This document shows positions 1 through 6,797 of a stretch of 7,082 nucleotides of DNA, piece after piece. Under the pieces are notes generated by a model. That model was not told the DNA's origin and did no database searches. It saw nothing but the letters and a program-made list of their open reading frames with translations. The position numbers and the translations under genes were made by a program. This DNA comes from Sphingomonadales bacterium. GTDB taxonomy: Bacteria > Pseudomonadota > Alphaproteobacteria > Sphingomonadales > Sphingomonadaceae. Where the stretch lies: positions 15,354-22,435 of the forward strand of contig JAFLDC010000006.1 of NCBI GenBank assembly GCA_017302775.1. Direction: 5' to 3'. Within the stretch, counting starts at the first letter, position 1, and every line of letters begins with the position of its first letter.

Positions 1-1347
1 CAGGGCGTGCTCTTCACCGGCTCGACCGAGGTCGCGCGGCTGCTGCAGCGCCTGCTGGCGCAACGCCTGGGCGCCGACGGCAAGCCGGTACCGCTGATCG
101 CCGAGACCGGCGGGCAGAACGCGATGATCGTCGACAGTTCAGCGCTGGCCGAACAGGTCACCGCCGATGTCATCGCTTCGGCCTTCGACAGCGCCGGGCA
201 GCGCTGTTCGGCGCTGCGTATTCTATGCTTGCAGGAGGACATCGCGGAGCGGCAGTTGGCGATGCTTAAGGGGGCGCTGGCCGAGCTCTCGGTCGGCAAT
301 ACAGACCGGCTCGCCACGGACATCGGCCCCGTTATCACGGCCGAGGCCAAAGCCACAATCGAAGCCCATATCGAGCGAATGCGCGGGCTGGGCTGCAAGA
401 TCGAACAGGTCACATTGCCTGACGCTTGCTGCCACGGCACTTTCGTGGCGCCGACGATCATCGAGGTCACCTCGATCGATCAGATCGGGCGCGAGGTCTT
501 CGGTCCCGTACTCCACGTTCTGCGATGGAAGCGCGGCGAACTTGACCATGTGATCGACGCGATCAACGCCACTGGCTATGGGCTGACCTTTGGCCTGCAC
601 ACTCGGCTTGACGAAACGATCGCGCACGTCACTGCCCGATCGGGGGCTGGCAACGTCTATGTCAACCGCAATGTGATCGGTGCCGTGGTCGGCGTTCAGC
701 CATTTGGTGGCCGCGGGTTGTCGGGCACTGGCCCGAAGGCGGGTGGGCCGCTGTATCTGGGGCGGCTGGTGCAATCGCGTCCCGGCAATTCGCCCGTGGG
801 CGATGGACGGATCGATCCGGCCCTGACGGCTCTGTCAGAGTGGCTGGATGGTCGAGGTGGCCAGGCTCGGGCCGAACGTGCCCGCCAGGCCGGGCGCGCG
901 CGGCTGTGTGGTCACGTAACCCAACTCCCCGGCCCAGTTGGCGAAGACAACATCTATGCCCTGCATCCACGCGGACTAGTACTCCTTCTTCCACACAGCG
1001 AAGCTGGTTTGATCGACCAGCTCATTGCTGCGCTGGCCGAAGGCAACAGCGTAGCAGTAGCCGGTGATGTGGCGAGGGTGGACCTACCCGAAGCAGTGAC
1101 GCAGCGCGTTGAATGGCTTGTTGAATTTCCCGAGGTATCCCGCTTTGCCGCTGTGCTGATCGAGCCGTGCGAACAGGGCATCACAGAGGTCTTGGCACGC
1201 CTTGCCGATATGCCTGGCCCGATTCCGCTGGTGCAAATGGGTGGTAACGATGGCCTCTACCGCGCCGACTGGCTGGTCGAGGAAGTTTCCACATCGATCA
1301 ACACCACTGCTGCCGGCGGCAATGCCAGCCTAATGGCGCTGGTCTAG
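1..1347 (+). CDS. putA: Bifunctional proline dehydrogenase / L-glutamate-gamma-semialdehyde dehydrogenase, C-terminal part (5' partial)
   Basis: This is the C-terminal 448 residues of PutA. PutA oxidises proline to pyrroline-5-carboxylate with FAD, then oxidises glutamate semialdehyde to glutamate with NAD+. Only the second catalytic half is visible; the frame is open at position 1, so the gene starts outside the window. Aldehyde dehydrogenase signatures are clear: TGSTEVA near the start, the general-base Glu in IAETGGQNA (codon 103-105), the catalytic Cys in FDSAGQRCSALR (codon 205-207), the EVFGPVL motif, and the QPFGGRGLSGTGPKAGGP block. About 190 further residues follow the dehydrogenase core, as in PutAs that carry an extra C-terminal domain. 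The protein ends in NTTAAGGNASLMALV, the conserved C-terminal motif typical of PutA. Codons are GC-rich (45 of 60 bases in 61-120 are G or C). The gene converges with the Ppx-like gene. No frameshift is visible. The call is secure for this part; the proline dehydrogenase half is assumed. Confidence 0.96.
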   Translation, partial: QGVLFTGSTEVARLLQRLLAQRLGADGKPVPLIAETGGQNAMIVDSSALAEQVTADVIASAFDSAGQRCSALRILCLQEDIAERQLAMLKGALAELSVGNTDRLATDIGPVITAEAKATIEAHIERMRGLGCKIEQVTLPDACCHGTFVAPTIIEVTSIDQIGREVFGPVLHVLRWKRGELDHVIDAINATGYGLTFGLHTRLDETIAHVTARSGAGNVYVNRNVIGAVVGVQPFGGRGLSGTGPKAGGPLYLGRLVQSRPGNSPVGDGRIDPALTALSEWLDGRGGQARAERARQAGRARLCGHVTQLPGPVGEDNIYALHPRGLVLLLPHSEAGLIDQLIAALAEGNSVAVAGDVARVDLPEAVTQRVEWLVEFPEVSRFAAVLIEPCEQGITEVLARLADMPGPIPLVQMGGNDGLYRADWLVEEVSTSINTTAAGGNASLMALV

Positions 1348-1439
1348 ATGGGTCACTTAGTACGTCATTTCTGTCTGGGAGGCGCAAAAGGAGGTCCTGG
1401 CATCCGGCGATGCAGACGCCTGACCAGCTTGGAGCTTCA

Positions 1440-1451
1440 GCAGAGCTCTGC
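1440..1451. repeat. 12-bp perfect palindrome (GCAGAGCTCTGC)
   Basis: The sequence GCAGAGCTCTGC equals its own reverse complement. It lies between convergent genes and 8 bases before a stem-loop. With no loop it is a weak RNA hairpin; it could be a protein-binding site or chance. The palindrome is seen directly; any function is speculative. Confidence 0.35.
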
Positions 1452-1459
1452 GCGCGGGC

Positions 1460-1482
1460 GTAGCACCAGCGTCGGGTGCTAC
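1460..1482. terminator. Possible bidirectional stem-loop terminator between convergent genes
   Basis: GTAGCACC at 1460-1467 pairs perfectly with GGTGCTAC at 1475-1482 across a 7-base loop. It sits 113 bases after the putA stop and 45 bases after the end of the Ppx-like gene on the other strand, where a shared terminator would be expected. Neither strand has a U-run after the stem, so it is not a canonical intrinsic terminator. It may instead act as a 3'-end-stabilising hairpin. Confidence 0.4.
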
Positions 1483-1527
1483 AACAATCCCCAAGCGCAT
1501 TGACTTCGACATCAAACGATAAGCAGT

Positions 1528-2559
1528 TCACCGGCCAGGTTTACCAATATATTGATCATGACTTTGGCATTTACGATCAAAACGCATCGAAACGAGAGCG
1601 CCAAGCCGAGTTCCAGTTGTACTCACACGTATCTCTTGCGCACCGAGGAACCGTGCAGCTTCACAAATGGCCAATGAGCTCGCCAGAAATTCGTTCCAGT
1701 TTGGTCCTGCCTTAGAGCCGACTGCTAACTCCTGCGCGAAGGACCGCAACTGGGCAGCGCTAGAGGTCTGGAAACCATTGATAACTTTCAGCAGGCAATC
1801 GACATTGAATTGTACACCGTGCACCTGCGAGGCTGAGTACCTGGTTGATCCCTTTGCACCAACAGCCATCCAACCTAAACGAGTTGCTGTGCCTCCAAGA
1901 ACGGTCACGGATCGTGATTTCGACCAGTTGTGTCCTTCCAGACTCTTCTTGATCACGGAAGACACATGCTTGCTGAATGTGGGAACACAGCAGCCTGTGC
2001 GCTCGAAGATGGCTTCGGCCACTTTAGCGCCAAGTCCAGTGCTAGCGCTCTGCGACAGTTGTGGGCTGGGGCGAAGGCGACCGCCCGCGACCTCCATGCT
2101 ACCGGCCCCCTGATCGATCAGCAGAAAATCTCGAGCGCTTTCCGGGAAGCCTAACCCGGCGGCGGCACCGAGAAATGCCAGGTGCGCCTCTTCACTCGGA
2201 GACAAAACTTCTATTCCAAATTCCCGCGACAGTAGAGATCTCTCCGCAAGCAACCGAATTGCTTCCGTGCCGATGACGCGTATCCTGTGTGCGCCCATTT
2301 TTGCCGCCTTTCTCCGAAACCTCTCCAGCGTAATTTTGAGCTTTTCCAGTGCCAGATCGACTTCTGAATCTGCGACCAAAAGGAAAAGGTTGGATACTTC
2401 ATGATTGGTACCGACAACGCGAACCGAGCACCTACTAACATCGGCGACAGTCAACCGAGATGCCCGACTGCCAATTTCTATGACGGCCAAACGTTCAATT
2501 TGGGTAGTCTCAGATTTTGGCAGGAAATATCGCTCGGTCGAACAAATGGATGAAATCAT
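1528..2559 (-). CDS. Divergent Ppx/GppA phosphatase-family protein
   Basis: The 343-residue product resembles the Ppx/GppA family (exopolyphosphatase / pppGpp phosphohydrolase, ASKHA fold). Landmarks occur in the family order: a first phosphate-binding loop IEIGSRASRL (residues 27-36, normally D-x-G-S-N-S-x-R-L), a GTEAIR segment (97-102), the catalytic-glutamate region VLSPSEEAHLAFLGA (118-132), the second phosphate loop LLIDQGAGSMEVA (146-158, normally DxGGGSTE), and a late glycine-rich VLGGTATRLGWM segment. The first loop has D replaced by E and N by R, so activity may be altered. It matches the short N-terminal Ppx core, without the HD-like extension of longer members. I chose ATG at 2559 because AAGGA lies 11 bases upstream; an in-frame TTG at 2586 would add nine residues but has no ribosome-binding site. 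It seems monocistronic. Sampled lines are about 52-53% G+C against 63-75% in putA, compatible with acquisition or relaxed constraint. The family call is fairly sure; the substrate is unknown. Confidence 0.75.
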   Translation of the reverse strand: MISSICSTERYFLPKSETTQIERLAVIEIGSRASRLTVADVSRCSVRVVGTNHEVSNLFLLVADSEVDLALEKLKITLERFRRKAAKMGAHRIRVIGTEAIRLLAERSLLSREFGIEVLSPSEEAHLAFLGAAAGLGFPESARDFLLIDQGAGSMEVAGGRLRPSPQLSQSASTGLGAKVAEAIFERTGCCVPTFSKHVSSVIKKSLEGHNWSKSRSVTVLGGTATRLGWMAVGAKGSTRYSASQVHGVQFNVDCLLKVINGFQTSSAAQLRSFAQELAVGSKAGPNWNEFLASSLAICEAARFLGAQEIRVSTTGTRLGALVSMRFDRKCQSHDQYIGKPGR

Positions 2560-2570
2560 GAGCTTGATTT

Positions 2571-2575
2571 TCCTT
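2571..2575 (-). promoter_or_regulatory. Ribosome-binding site deciding the Ppx-like start
   Basis: On the minus strand AAGGA precedes ATG at 2559 by 11 bases. The upstream in-frame TTG at 2586 has no comparable purine-rich tract, so the ATG is preferred. Confidence 0.5.
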
Positions 2576-2657
2576 GCCCATTTCAAGCCCAGCTTTGTGG
2601 CAAAGAGATTGCGAACCTATTTGGATGGCGGCCTGAATCTGTCCTGTTGGCATCTTT

Positions 2658-2686
2658 CATAAAGCAAGCCATTTCAATCATTTCAA
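2658..2686 (-). promoter_or_regulatory. Weak candidate promoter for the Ppx-like gene
   Basis: On the minus strand TTGAAA (2686-2681) is followed after 17 bases by TTTATG (2663-2658). The -35 match is fair and the -10 match is poor (3 of 6). It lies about 100 bases upstream of the start codon. The gap between the Ppx-like gene and the receptor gene must contain a promoter if the gene is transcribed independently, but this site is only the best-looking candidate by eye. Confidence 0.2.
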
Positions 2687-2687
2687 C
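2670..2687. repeat. 9-nt tandem repeat (CATTTCAAT / CATTTCAAC)
   Basis: Two adjacent 9-base units match at 8 of 9 positions. They overlap the candidate -35 region upstream of the Ppx-like gene. Short direct repeats in this position can be operator half-sites, but two copies of so simple a sequence may be chance. Confidence 0.3.
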
Positions 2688-2717
2688 AATTCCAATCGGC
2701 ACCTCCCAGCCATGGGC

Positions 2718-2753
2718 GGCTGCGACAGTCAAACAGGTCGATCTGCCGCAGCC
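2718..2753 (-). terminator. Stem-loop just after the TonB-dependent receptor gene
   Basis: In the minus-strand transcript GGCUGCGGCAG pairs with CUGUCGCAGCC over 11 bp, including one G-U wobble, around a 14-base loop. The stem starts 6 bases past the receptor stop codon. In plus-strand RNA the wobble would be an A-C mismatch, so the hairpin is more stable in the receptor transcript. There is no U-run, so it may be an imperfect terminator or a 3'-end-protecting hairpin that closes the operon. Confidence 0.5.
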
Positions 2754-2759
2754 CCTCCG

Positions 2760-4940
2760 TCAAAACTTGTAAGAGACGTTCAATCCTGCTGTCCTTGGCG
2801 CGCCGTACTGGCTAGTCCAACCAACGCTCGTGTTGAGTGCTTGGGTGCGGTGAAGGTTATCGAAAATGTTCTTCACCCAGACCGAAGCGCGCCAATGATC
2901 ACCAAATGTAGTTCCAAGCTCCGCGTTTCCGATGAAGTAGCCACCTTCAATGGCTTCGGATGGATTACGGACGACATCGAAGCGGATTTTGCTTTGGTAG
3001 TTGCCCGACAAGGCGATATCCATCTTGCTGCTGTCCGATAGCGCCCACTCATATCGCACCTGCCCGTTGAGCGTCAGTTTCGGAGAATTGGGCAGTACGC
3101 TTCCCGTTGCCACGCCAGCCACGATCGACTTGGTTATCCTGGTGTCGATATAGCCAGCGCCCATCCGCACATCGAGACCGTCGACCGGACGCCACCTCAT
3201 GTCTGCTTCCGCACCCTTCACCCGCGCATTCCCGACGTTTGCAATGCCGAACAGCACGCCAACGGGCGAGTCGAAGAGTGGGCCATAAAATTGGGCATCT
3301 CGATATTCATAATCGAAGACCGAGGCATTCAATTGAAGATTAGGGAATAGGCGGGTCTTGATGCCCAGCTCATAAGCTGTGAGTTGCTCATCATTGAACG
3401 GTTGCAGTACGGCAGGATCGAAGGCCAGCTGGCCCTGAAAGCCCCCGGACTTGAAACCACGACTGACGCTTGCGTAGATCAAGGTGCGATCACCGGCATT
3501 GAAATTGAGACCGATTTTCCCCGACACATTTGATGTCGAGAACTTGTTGCTCACCGGTGAGAACACGTCGAAGCAAGCGCCGGATGCACACAGGAACGTG
3601 GTCGCTTGATCGAAGACCTTGTGCTCTTCGGTATAGCGAAGCCCGCCTATCAAAGTCAGGCGCGGAGCAATGGTCCACTCTCCGTGCGCGAAAACTGCAT
3701 AGGCATTTGTGCGCTGTCGGTAAGTGTTGCCGATAGTGTCGAGCCCAGGGAGGCCAAATAGCGGGAGGAGATCGGGAGAGAAAAATTCGTCTCGGGTCTG
3801 AACTTGATCATGCGAGTAGAATCCACCGACGATCAACTCAAGCCCATCGCCATGATACGCAAGCCGGAGTTCCTGAGAGAATTGATTGATGCGGTTGCGA
3901 TAGGTCGCATCTAGATATTGCACCCCAGTGCCATCGGTGTCTTCGATGTGGAGGCGCGTGAAGTGTTCATAGCCAGTAATCGAGGTCAGCGTAATTTTCG
4001 GCTCGATGTTCCAGTTCATCGTCGCGGAAATGCCAGTGGATTCAAGATCCATATGCGGATCGTTTCCTGCTCCCGCCACGCGGGGCTGGTTCGCATAGGG
4101 ATTTTCCTCCGGGGTTAGGACGTTGTTGGCCTTGTACAACGTGACGTCCGAGCGATCATAACCCTTGTGGGCATTGACCAAGATGCTGAAATCGGCGCTG
4201 GGCTTCCACAGTAGTTGCAGGCGTCCGTTCGTACGGTCGATCTTGCCGACCTTCTGTCCAGTTAGATAATTCGTCTGCCAGCCGGACTCCTGCTGGACGG
4301 TCTGCATCGCAAATCTTGCGGTAAGGTTTGAGGTAAGGGCACCGCCAGCCGCGCCGTCGACTTGCCAGCTACCATACGTCCCGTAGCCTGCTTCGAACTG
4401 GACGTCAGTCGCCTCGGAAGGCTTGCGACTGATGATGTTTACCGCGCCGGCAGTCGTGTTGCGACCATAGAGGTCCCCTTGTGGTCCTTTCAAGACCTCG
4501 ACCCGATCAACGTCAAACAAGCCGAACGAAAGCATCGCCGGCGAGACCAAATACACGTTGTCAACGTACATGCCGGCAGCTGGATTGTTATTCGCGGCAT
4601 AGTCGTTGAGGCCAATCCCGCGGATACTCACATTGACGATGCTGTTGGCAAGTACGTTCTTGATCTGCACATTCGGGGTGATCGCCGATAGATCGACGAT
4701 TGAATTGGTCCCTGACTTCTTGAGGTCATCGCCGGTCAACACATTAATCGAAACGCCGACGTCGTCAGCGCGTTGCTCACGGCGCTGAGCTGTGACAACG
4801 ATTTCCCCAAGCTTTGAGTCCGAAGACGCCGCTTGGACCTGACCCGAAGCGTTATCCTGAGCGAAAGCAGGCGTGACGCTGGTCAGGCCGCCAATCGCAA
4901 TCGCAAGAATGCTGGCCTTCTGAAGATTTTTTTTGATCAT
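2760..4940 (-). CDS. TonB-dependent outer-membrane receptor
   Basis: The 726-residue product is an outer-membrane beta-barrel with an N-terminal plug that imports a scarce or bulky ligand using TonB-ExbBD energy. It has a signal peptide (KK at 3-4, hydrophobic core 9-22, AFA at 25-27 with cleavage before Q28), a TonB-box-like EIVVTA (46-51), and plug motifs SIRGIG (105-110), GMYVDNVYL (123-131) and VEVLKGPQGDLYGRNTTAGAVN (in two parts, 147-160 and 161-168). Aromatic-rich barrel strands follow, and the chain ends in YKF with the terminal Phe needed for barrel assembly. The start is ATG at 4940, because the tract AGGGAGGG lies 6 bases upstream; an in-frame TTG at 4958 would place that tract inside the gene. 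It begins 14 bases after the racemase stop and is the last gene of the operon. This points to uptake of the operon's substrate, which is unknown; siderophore or vitamin transport cannot be excluded. A close Cys pair (451, 456) lies in a probable extracellular loop. Confidence 0.95.
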   Translation of the reverse strand: MIKKNLQKASILAIAIGGLTSVTPAFAQDNASGQVQAASSDSKLGEIVVTAQRREQRADDVGVSINVLTGDDLKKSGTNSIVDLSAITPNVQIKNVLANSIVNVSIRGIGLNDYAANNNPAAGMYVDNVYLVSPAMLSFGLFDVDRVEVLKGPQGDLYGRNTTAGAVNIISRKPSEATDVQFEAGYGTYGSWQVDGAAGGALTSNLTARFAMQTVQQESGWQTNYLTGQKVGKIDRTNGRLQLLWKPSADFSILVNAHKGYDRSDVTLYKANNVLTPEENPYANQPRVAGAGNDPHMDLESTGISATMNWNIEPKITLTSITGYEHFTRLHIEDTDGTGVQYLDATYRNRINQFSQELRLAYHGDGLELIVGGFYSHDQVQTRDEFFSPDLLPLFGLPGLDTIGNTYRQRTNAYAVFAHGEWTIAPRLTLIGGLRYTEEHKVFDQATTFLCASGACFDVFSPVSNKFSTSNVSGKIGLNFNAGDRTLIYASVSRGFKSGGFQGQLAFDPAVLQPFNDEQLTAYELGIKTRLFPNLQLNASVFDYEYRDAQFYGPLFDSPVGVLFGIANVGNARVKGAEADMRWRPVDGLDVRMGAGYIDTRITKSIVAGVATGSVLPNSPKLTLNGQVRYEWALSDSSKMDIALSGNYQSKIRFDVVRNPSEAIEGGYFIGNAELGTTFGDHWRASVWVKNIFDNLHRTQALNTSVGWTSQYGAPRTAGLNVSYKF

Positions 4941-4946
4941 GATTAT

Positions 4947-4954
4947 CCCTCCCT
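4947..4954 (-). promoter_or_regulatory. Strong Shine-Dalgarno of the TonB-dependent receptor gene
   Basis: AGGGAGGG on the minus strand is followed by 6 bases and then ATG at 4940. It begins directly after the TGA stop of the upstream racemase gene (4957-4955). It fixes the receptor start at 4940 and rules out the upstream TTG. Confidence 0.8.
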
Positions 4955-5689
4955 TCAAATGTTGATTGCCGGATAACCCCGAAGTTCTTTGGACCGCGGG
5001 TGGGCATAGGTAAGCTTGCTGTGCGATAGGCCTGCTCGAACGACCCCCGCAGCGACGCAGACGCTTGCGGGGATCGGATCAATCACGGGCAGACGATAGC
5101 CTTTTGCTTTGAGTGCCGATTCAATCGCTTCGGCACAGCCCAGAAAGCCGGTGCATCCAAGGATGATGGCATGCGCACCATCCTCCTCAACCGCAGCGAG
5201 CGACGCGTTCGCCAGCGCGCTGGTCACTTTTTCAGGTGCCGCTTCCAGTTCGAGGACTGGAATGTTTATCACCCGGACAGATGCGAGCTTCGAGCTTGTC
5301 CCATAGATCTTTGAGAGATTCTCAATCATTGGGACGACCGAATCGAGCACGGTGACGATGCTGAACCGGTGCCCCAACATGGCCGCCAAGTGCATCGATG
5401 TATCGGCGGGACCAAAAACCGGGATTCTCACGACCTCCCGCGCTGCCTTGAGGCCCGGGTCGCCCATGCAATCGATTATGATGGCGTCGGCACCTGATTG
5501 CTCGGCCGCAATAGCTTCCGCAACAATTCCCGGGACGGCCATTGCTTCGTCGAACTCGCTTTCAATCGAAGCGGGGCCAGTTGCAATCAGTGATTGCGTG
5601 ATGCTGAGATCCGCACTCCGCAAATGGGCGACATCGTCAAGCGTCCGAATTCCTTCGGTCACAACCGGTGTAATGATGTGGACGCGCAT
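4955..5689 (-). CDS. Asp/Glu/hydantoin racemase family protein
   Basis: The 244-residue cytoplasmic product belongs to the cofactor-independent Asp/Glu/hydantoin racemase family, which moves a proton with two cysteines. Both are present: C74 in IIIDCMGDPG and C179 in IILGCTGFLGC. Their 105-residue spacing equals that recalled for characterised hydantoin racemases (C76 and C181 in the Sinorhizobium enzyme). Other family traits are the N-terminal RVHIITPVV strand, the GPA segment after the central strand (93-95), and the late VIDPI motif. The start is ATG at 5689: it overlaps the stop of the DUF917 gene as TAATG and has AGGGAG 8 bases upstream. The open frame extends 39 codons further upstream, but that stretch is Arg-rich and lies inside the DUF917 gene. 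Beside HyuA-like and DUF917 genes, racemisation of a 5-substituted hydantoin or a similar cyclic imide is the most likely role. Maleate isomerase-type or amino-acid racemase activity is an alternative. Confidence 0.9.
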   Translation of the reverse strand: MRVHIITPVVTEGIRTLDDVAHLRSADLSITQSLIATGPASIESEFDEAMAVPGIVAEAIAAEQSGADAIIIDCMGDPGLKAAREVVRIPVFGPADTSMHLAAMLGHRFSIVTVLDSVVPMIENLSKIYGTSSKLASVRVINIPVLELEAAPEKVTSALANASLAAVEEDGAHAIILGCTGFLGCAEAIESALKAKGYRLPVIDPIPASVCVAAGVVRAGLSHSKLTYAHPRSKELRGYPAINI

Positions 5690-6792
5690 TAGATCAACTC
5701 CCTGATTAGTTCGGCAACTGGGACATAGTGATCGTCGAGCCCGAACTGCTTGGGGCCGACGACGTCGAGTGCGCGTGCTGTCGTGAGCATAGGCGGCGCA
5801 CTGCACACAACCACGGCAACGCGTTGCCCATAGGCAAGGCGTTCGGTGGGGATAGCGTGAGCGGTTTCGGCATCCACGATGGTCACCAGATCGGGGACGA
5901 CGCAGCGCAAATGGCCATCGACCGTGACGAGAAGGTTCTCGTTCTGGAACTTCAGTTCAGCCCTGCCGTCTCCGGACATCGCCGAGATGGTGCAGTTTCC
6001 AAAAACCCATCCCTTGGAGGTGTCTCGCTCCAGGCTGGTGATCTTGCCCTGAAAGACGACTGCTGCTTCTTTGTAATACTCATGGCCGCGCAGTGCAGTG
6101 ACGAGGCGGTCCAACGGAGCTCGTGGATCGGAGGTGCGCGAAATTGCCTCGCCAATGGCGATCGCACCGGACAATGTCTTGGGGATCGCGGCGCGGCGGG
6201 CTTCCCGGCCGGTCATGGGGTAACATGACATACAAACGCTCGCGCCCATTTCCGCCGCGACCGGTCGTGCCAGCTCTTCGGCCCTGAGGCCGGTGTTTGT
6301 CTGATAGAGAACGCTGTTGCCGTGCTCGTCGGCAATTGTCAGCGGAGAGCAAGCAACCCCTTCGATGTTGAAGCTAGTCATTTGCAATGCGGGAAATGCG
6401 CGGCCCATGCCGTCGCCGTCGACGATCGGAAGCCCCCGCATCGCCGCATATGCCACCGGCATCATTGAATTGCAGCCGCCGATCTCCGCTGAAATGATCG
6501 CGCTCGCTTGGCGCCCCAAGAATGTTTCGAGCGCTTGGACTGCGCGGTGCTGGTCCTCAATCGAAAAGAGCTTTTCAATCATCACCGTTGGCGCACCCAG
6601 GGCAGCAGCGATGAAAACGTTGTCCTCGTCTTTGAGATCATCCAGTGAAACGACCGGTACCGGACCATATTTGGCGATCGCTTCGCGGCATAGCAGCGAT
6701 CCGAGATAAGGGTCGCCTCCGCCGCCCGTGCCGAGGAAAGACGATCCGATCGCCAGGTGTTCGATGTTGGCGAGAGTAATTTCGGATACCAT
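5689..6792 (-). CDS. DUF917 family protein (hydantoin/thiohydantoin-related)
   Basis: The 367-residue product matches the DUF917 family, which by my recollection Pfam has renamed after S-methyl-thiohydantoin desulfurase; treat that name as recalled. Visible conserved motifs are SFLGTGGGGDPYLG (18-31), EIGGCNSMMP (103-112), VDGDGMGRAFP (124-134), a TGREAR segment near 194-199, then GNCTI, FQNENL and VPDLV in the C-terminal domain, and GPKQFG near the end. The length fits an intact two-domain member. A CxxC pair (C187, C190) is present, but I do not know whether it is conserved. The start is ATG at 6792: GGAG at 6804-6801 lies 8 bases upstream and overlaps the end of the HyuA-like gene. No signal peptide or membrane segment is seen, so the protein is cytoplasmic. 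DUF917 genes commonly sit beside hydantoinase/oxoprolinase genes, as here. The stop overlaps the racemase start, indicating translational coupling. The family is secure; the reaction in this organism is not known. Confidence 0.88.
   Translation of the reverse strand: MVSEITLANIEHLAIGSSFLGTGGGGDPYLGSLLCREAIAKYGPVPVVSLDDLKDEDNVFIAAALGAPTVMIEKLFSIEDQHRAVQALETFLGRQASAIISAEIGGCNSMMPVAYAAMRGLPIVDGDGMGRAFPALQMTSFNIEGVACSPLTIADEHGNSVLYQTNTGLRAEELARPVAAEMGASVCMSCYPMTGREARRAAIPKTLSGAIAIGEAISRTSDPRAPLDRLVTALRGHEYYKEAAVVFQGKITSLERDTSKGWVFGNCTISAMSGDGRAELKFQNENLLVTVDGHLRCVVPDLVTIVDAETAHAIPTERLAYGQRVAVVVCSAPPMLTTARALDVVGPKQFGLDDHYVPVAELIRELI
5698..5703 (-). promoter_or_regulatory. Shine-Dalgarno of the racemase gene, inside the DUF917 coding region
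   Basis: AGGGAG lies 8 bases upstream of ATG at 5689 and within the last codons of the DUF917 gene. Together with the TAATG stop-start overlap it supports coupled translation and fixes the racemase start. Confidence 0.7.
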
Positions 6793-6797
6793 AACTG

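Larger units (their letters stand above)
1348..1527. other. Convergent intergenic gap between putA and the Ppx-like gene
   Basis: This 180-base stretch separates the two convergent stop codons. It holds a 12-bp palindrome and a perfect stem-loop, both annotated separately. A 51-codon open frame begins with ATG directly after the putA stop (1348-1503), but its product is Arg/Gly-rich, resembles nothing I recognise and has no ribosome-binding site, so it is not called as a gene. No tRNA, transposase remnant or promoter is evident. Confidence 0.6.

Noticed and set aside
223..774. 183-codon open frame antisense to putA
   Set aside because: putA is clearly coding here with intact aldehyde dehydrogenase motifs. 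Long antisense frames are expected in GC-rich genes, and the product shows no family signature.
1348..1503. 51-codon open frame starting with ATG immediately after the putA stop codon
   Set aside because: It has no ribosome-binding site of its own, the Arg/Gly-rich product resembles no family I know, and it contains the stem-loop and palindrome of a 3' region. Position alone is not enough.
1667..2113. 148-codon plus-strand frame antisense to the Ppx-like gene
   Set aside because: The minus-strand frame has recognisable Ppx/GppA motifs in the right order; the plus-strand product does not resemble any protein family.
1348..2759. Mobile element or genomic island around the lower-GC Ppx-like gene
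   Set aside because: No transposase, terminal inverted repeats, target-site duplication, tRNA or integrase is visible; lower GC alone does not show insertion.
5690..5806. 39-codon N-terminal extension of the racemase
   Set aside because: The extension is Arg-rich, lies wholly within the DUF917 gene, and is not needed by the family fold. ATG at 5689 has a good ribosome-binding site and a TAATG junction.
5728..6228. 166-codon plus-strand frame antisense to the DUF917 gene
   Set aside because: The conserved DUF917 motifs are on the minus strand, and the gene is tightly coupled to its neighbours there.
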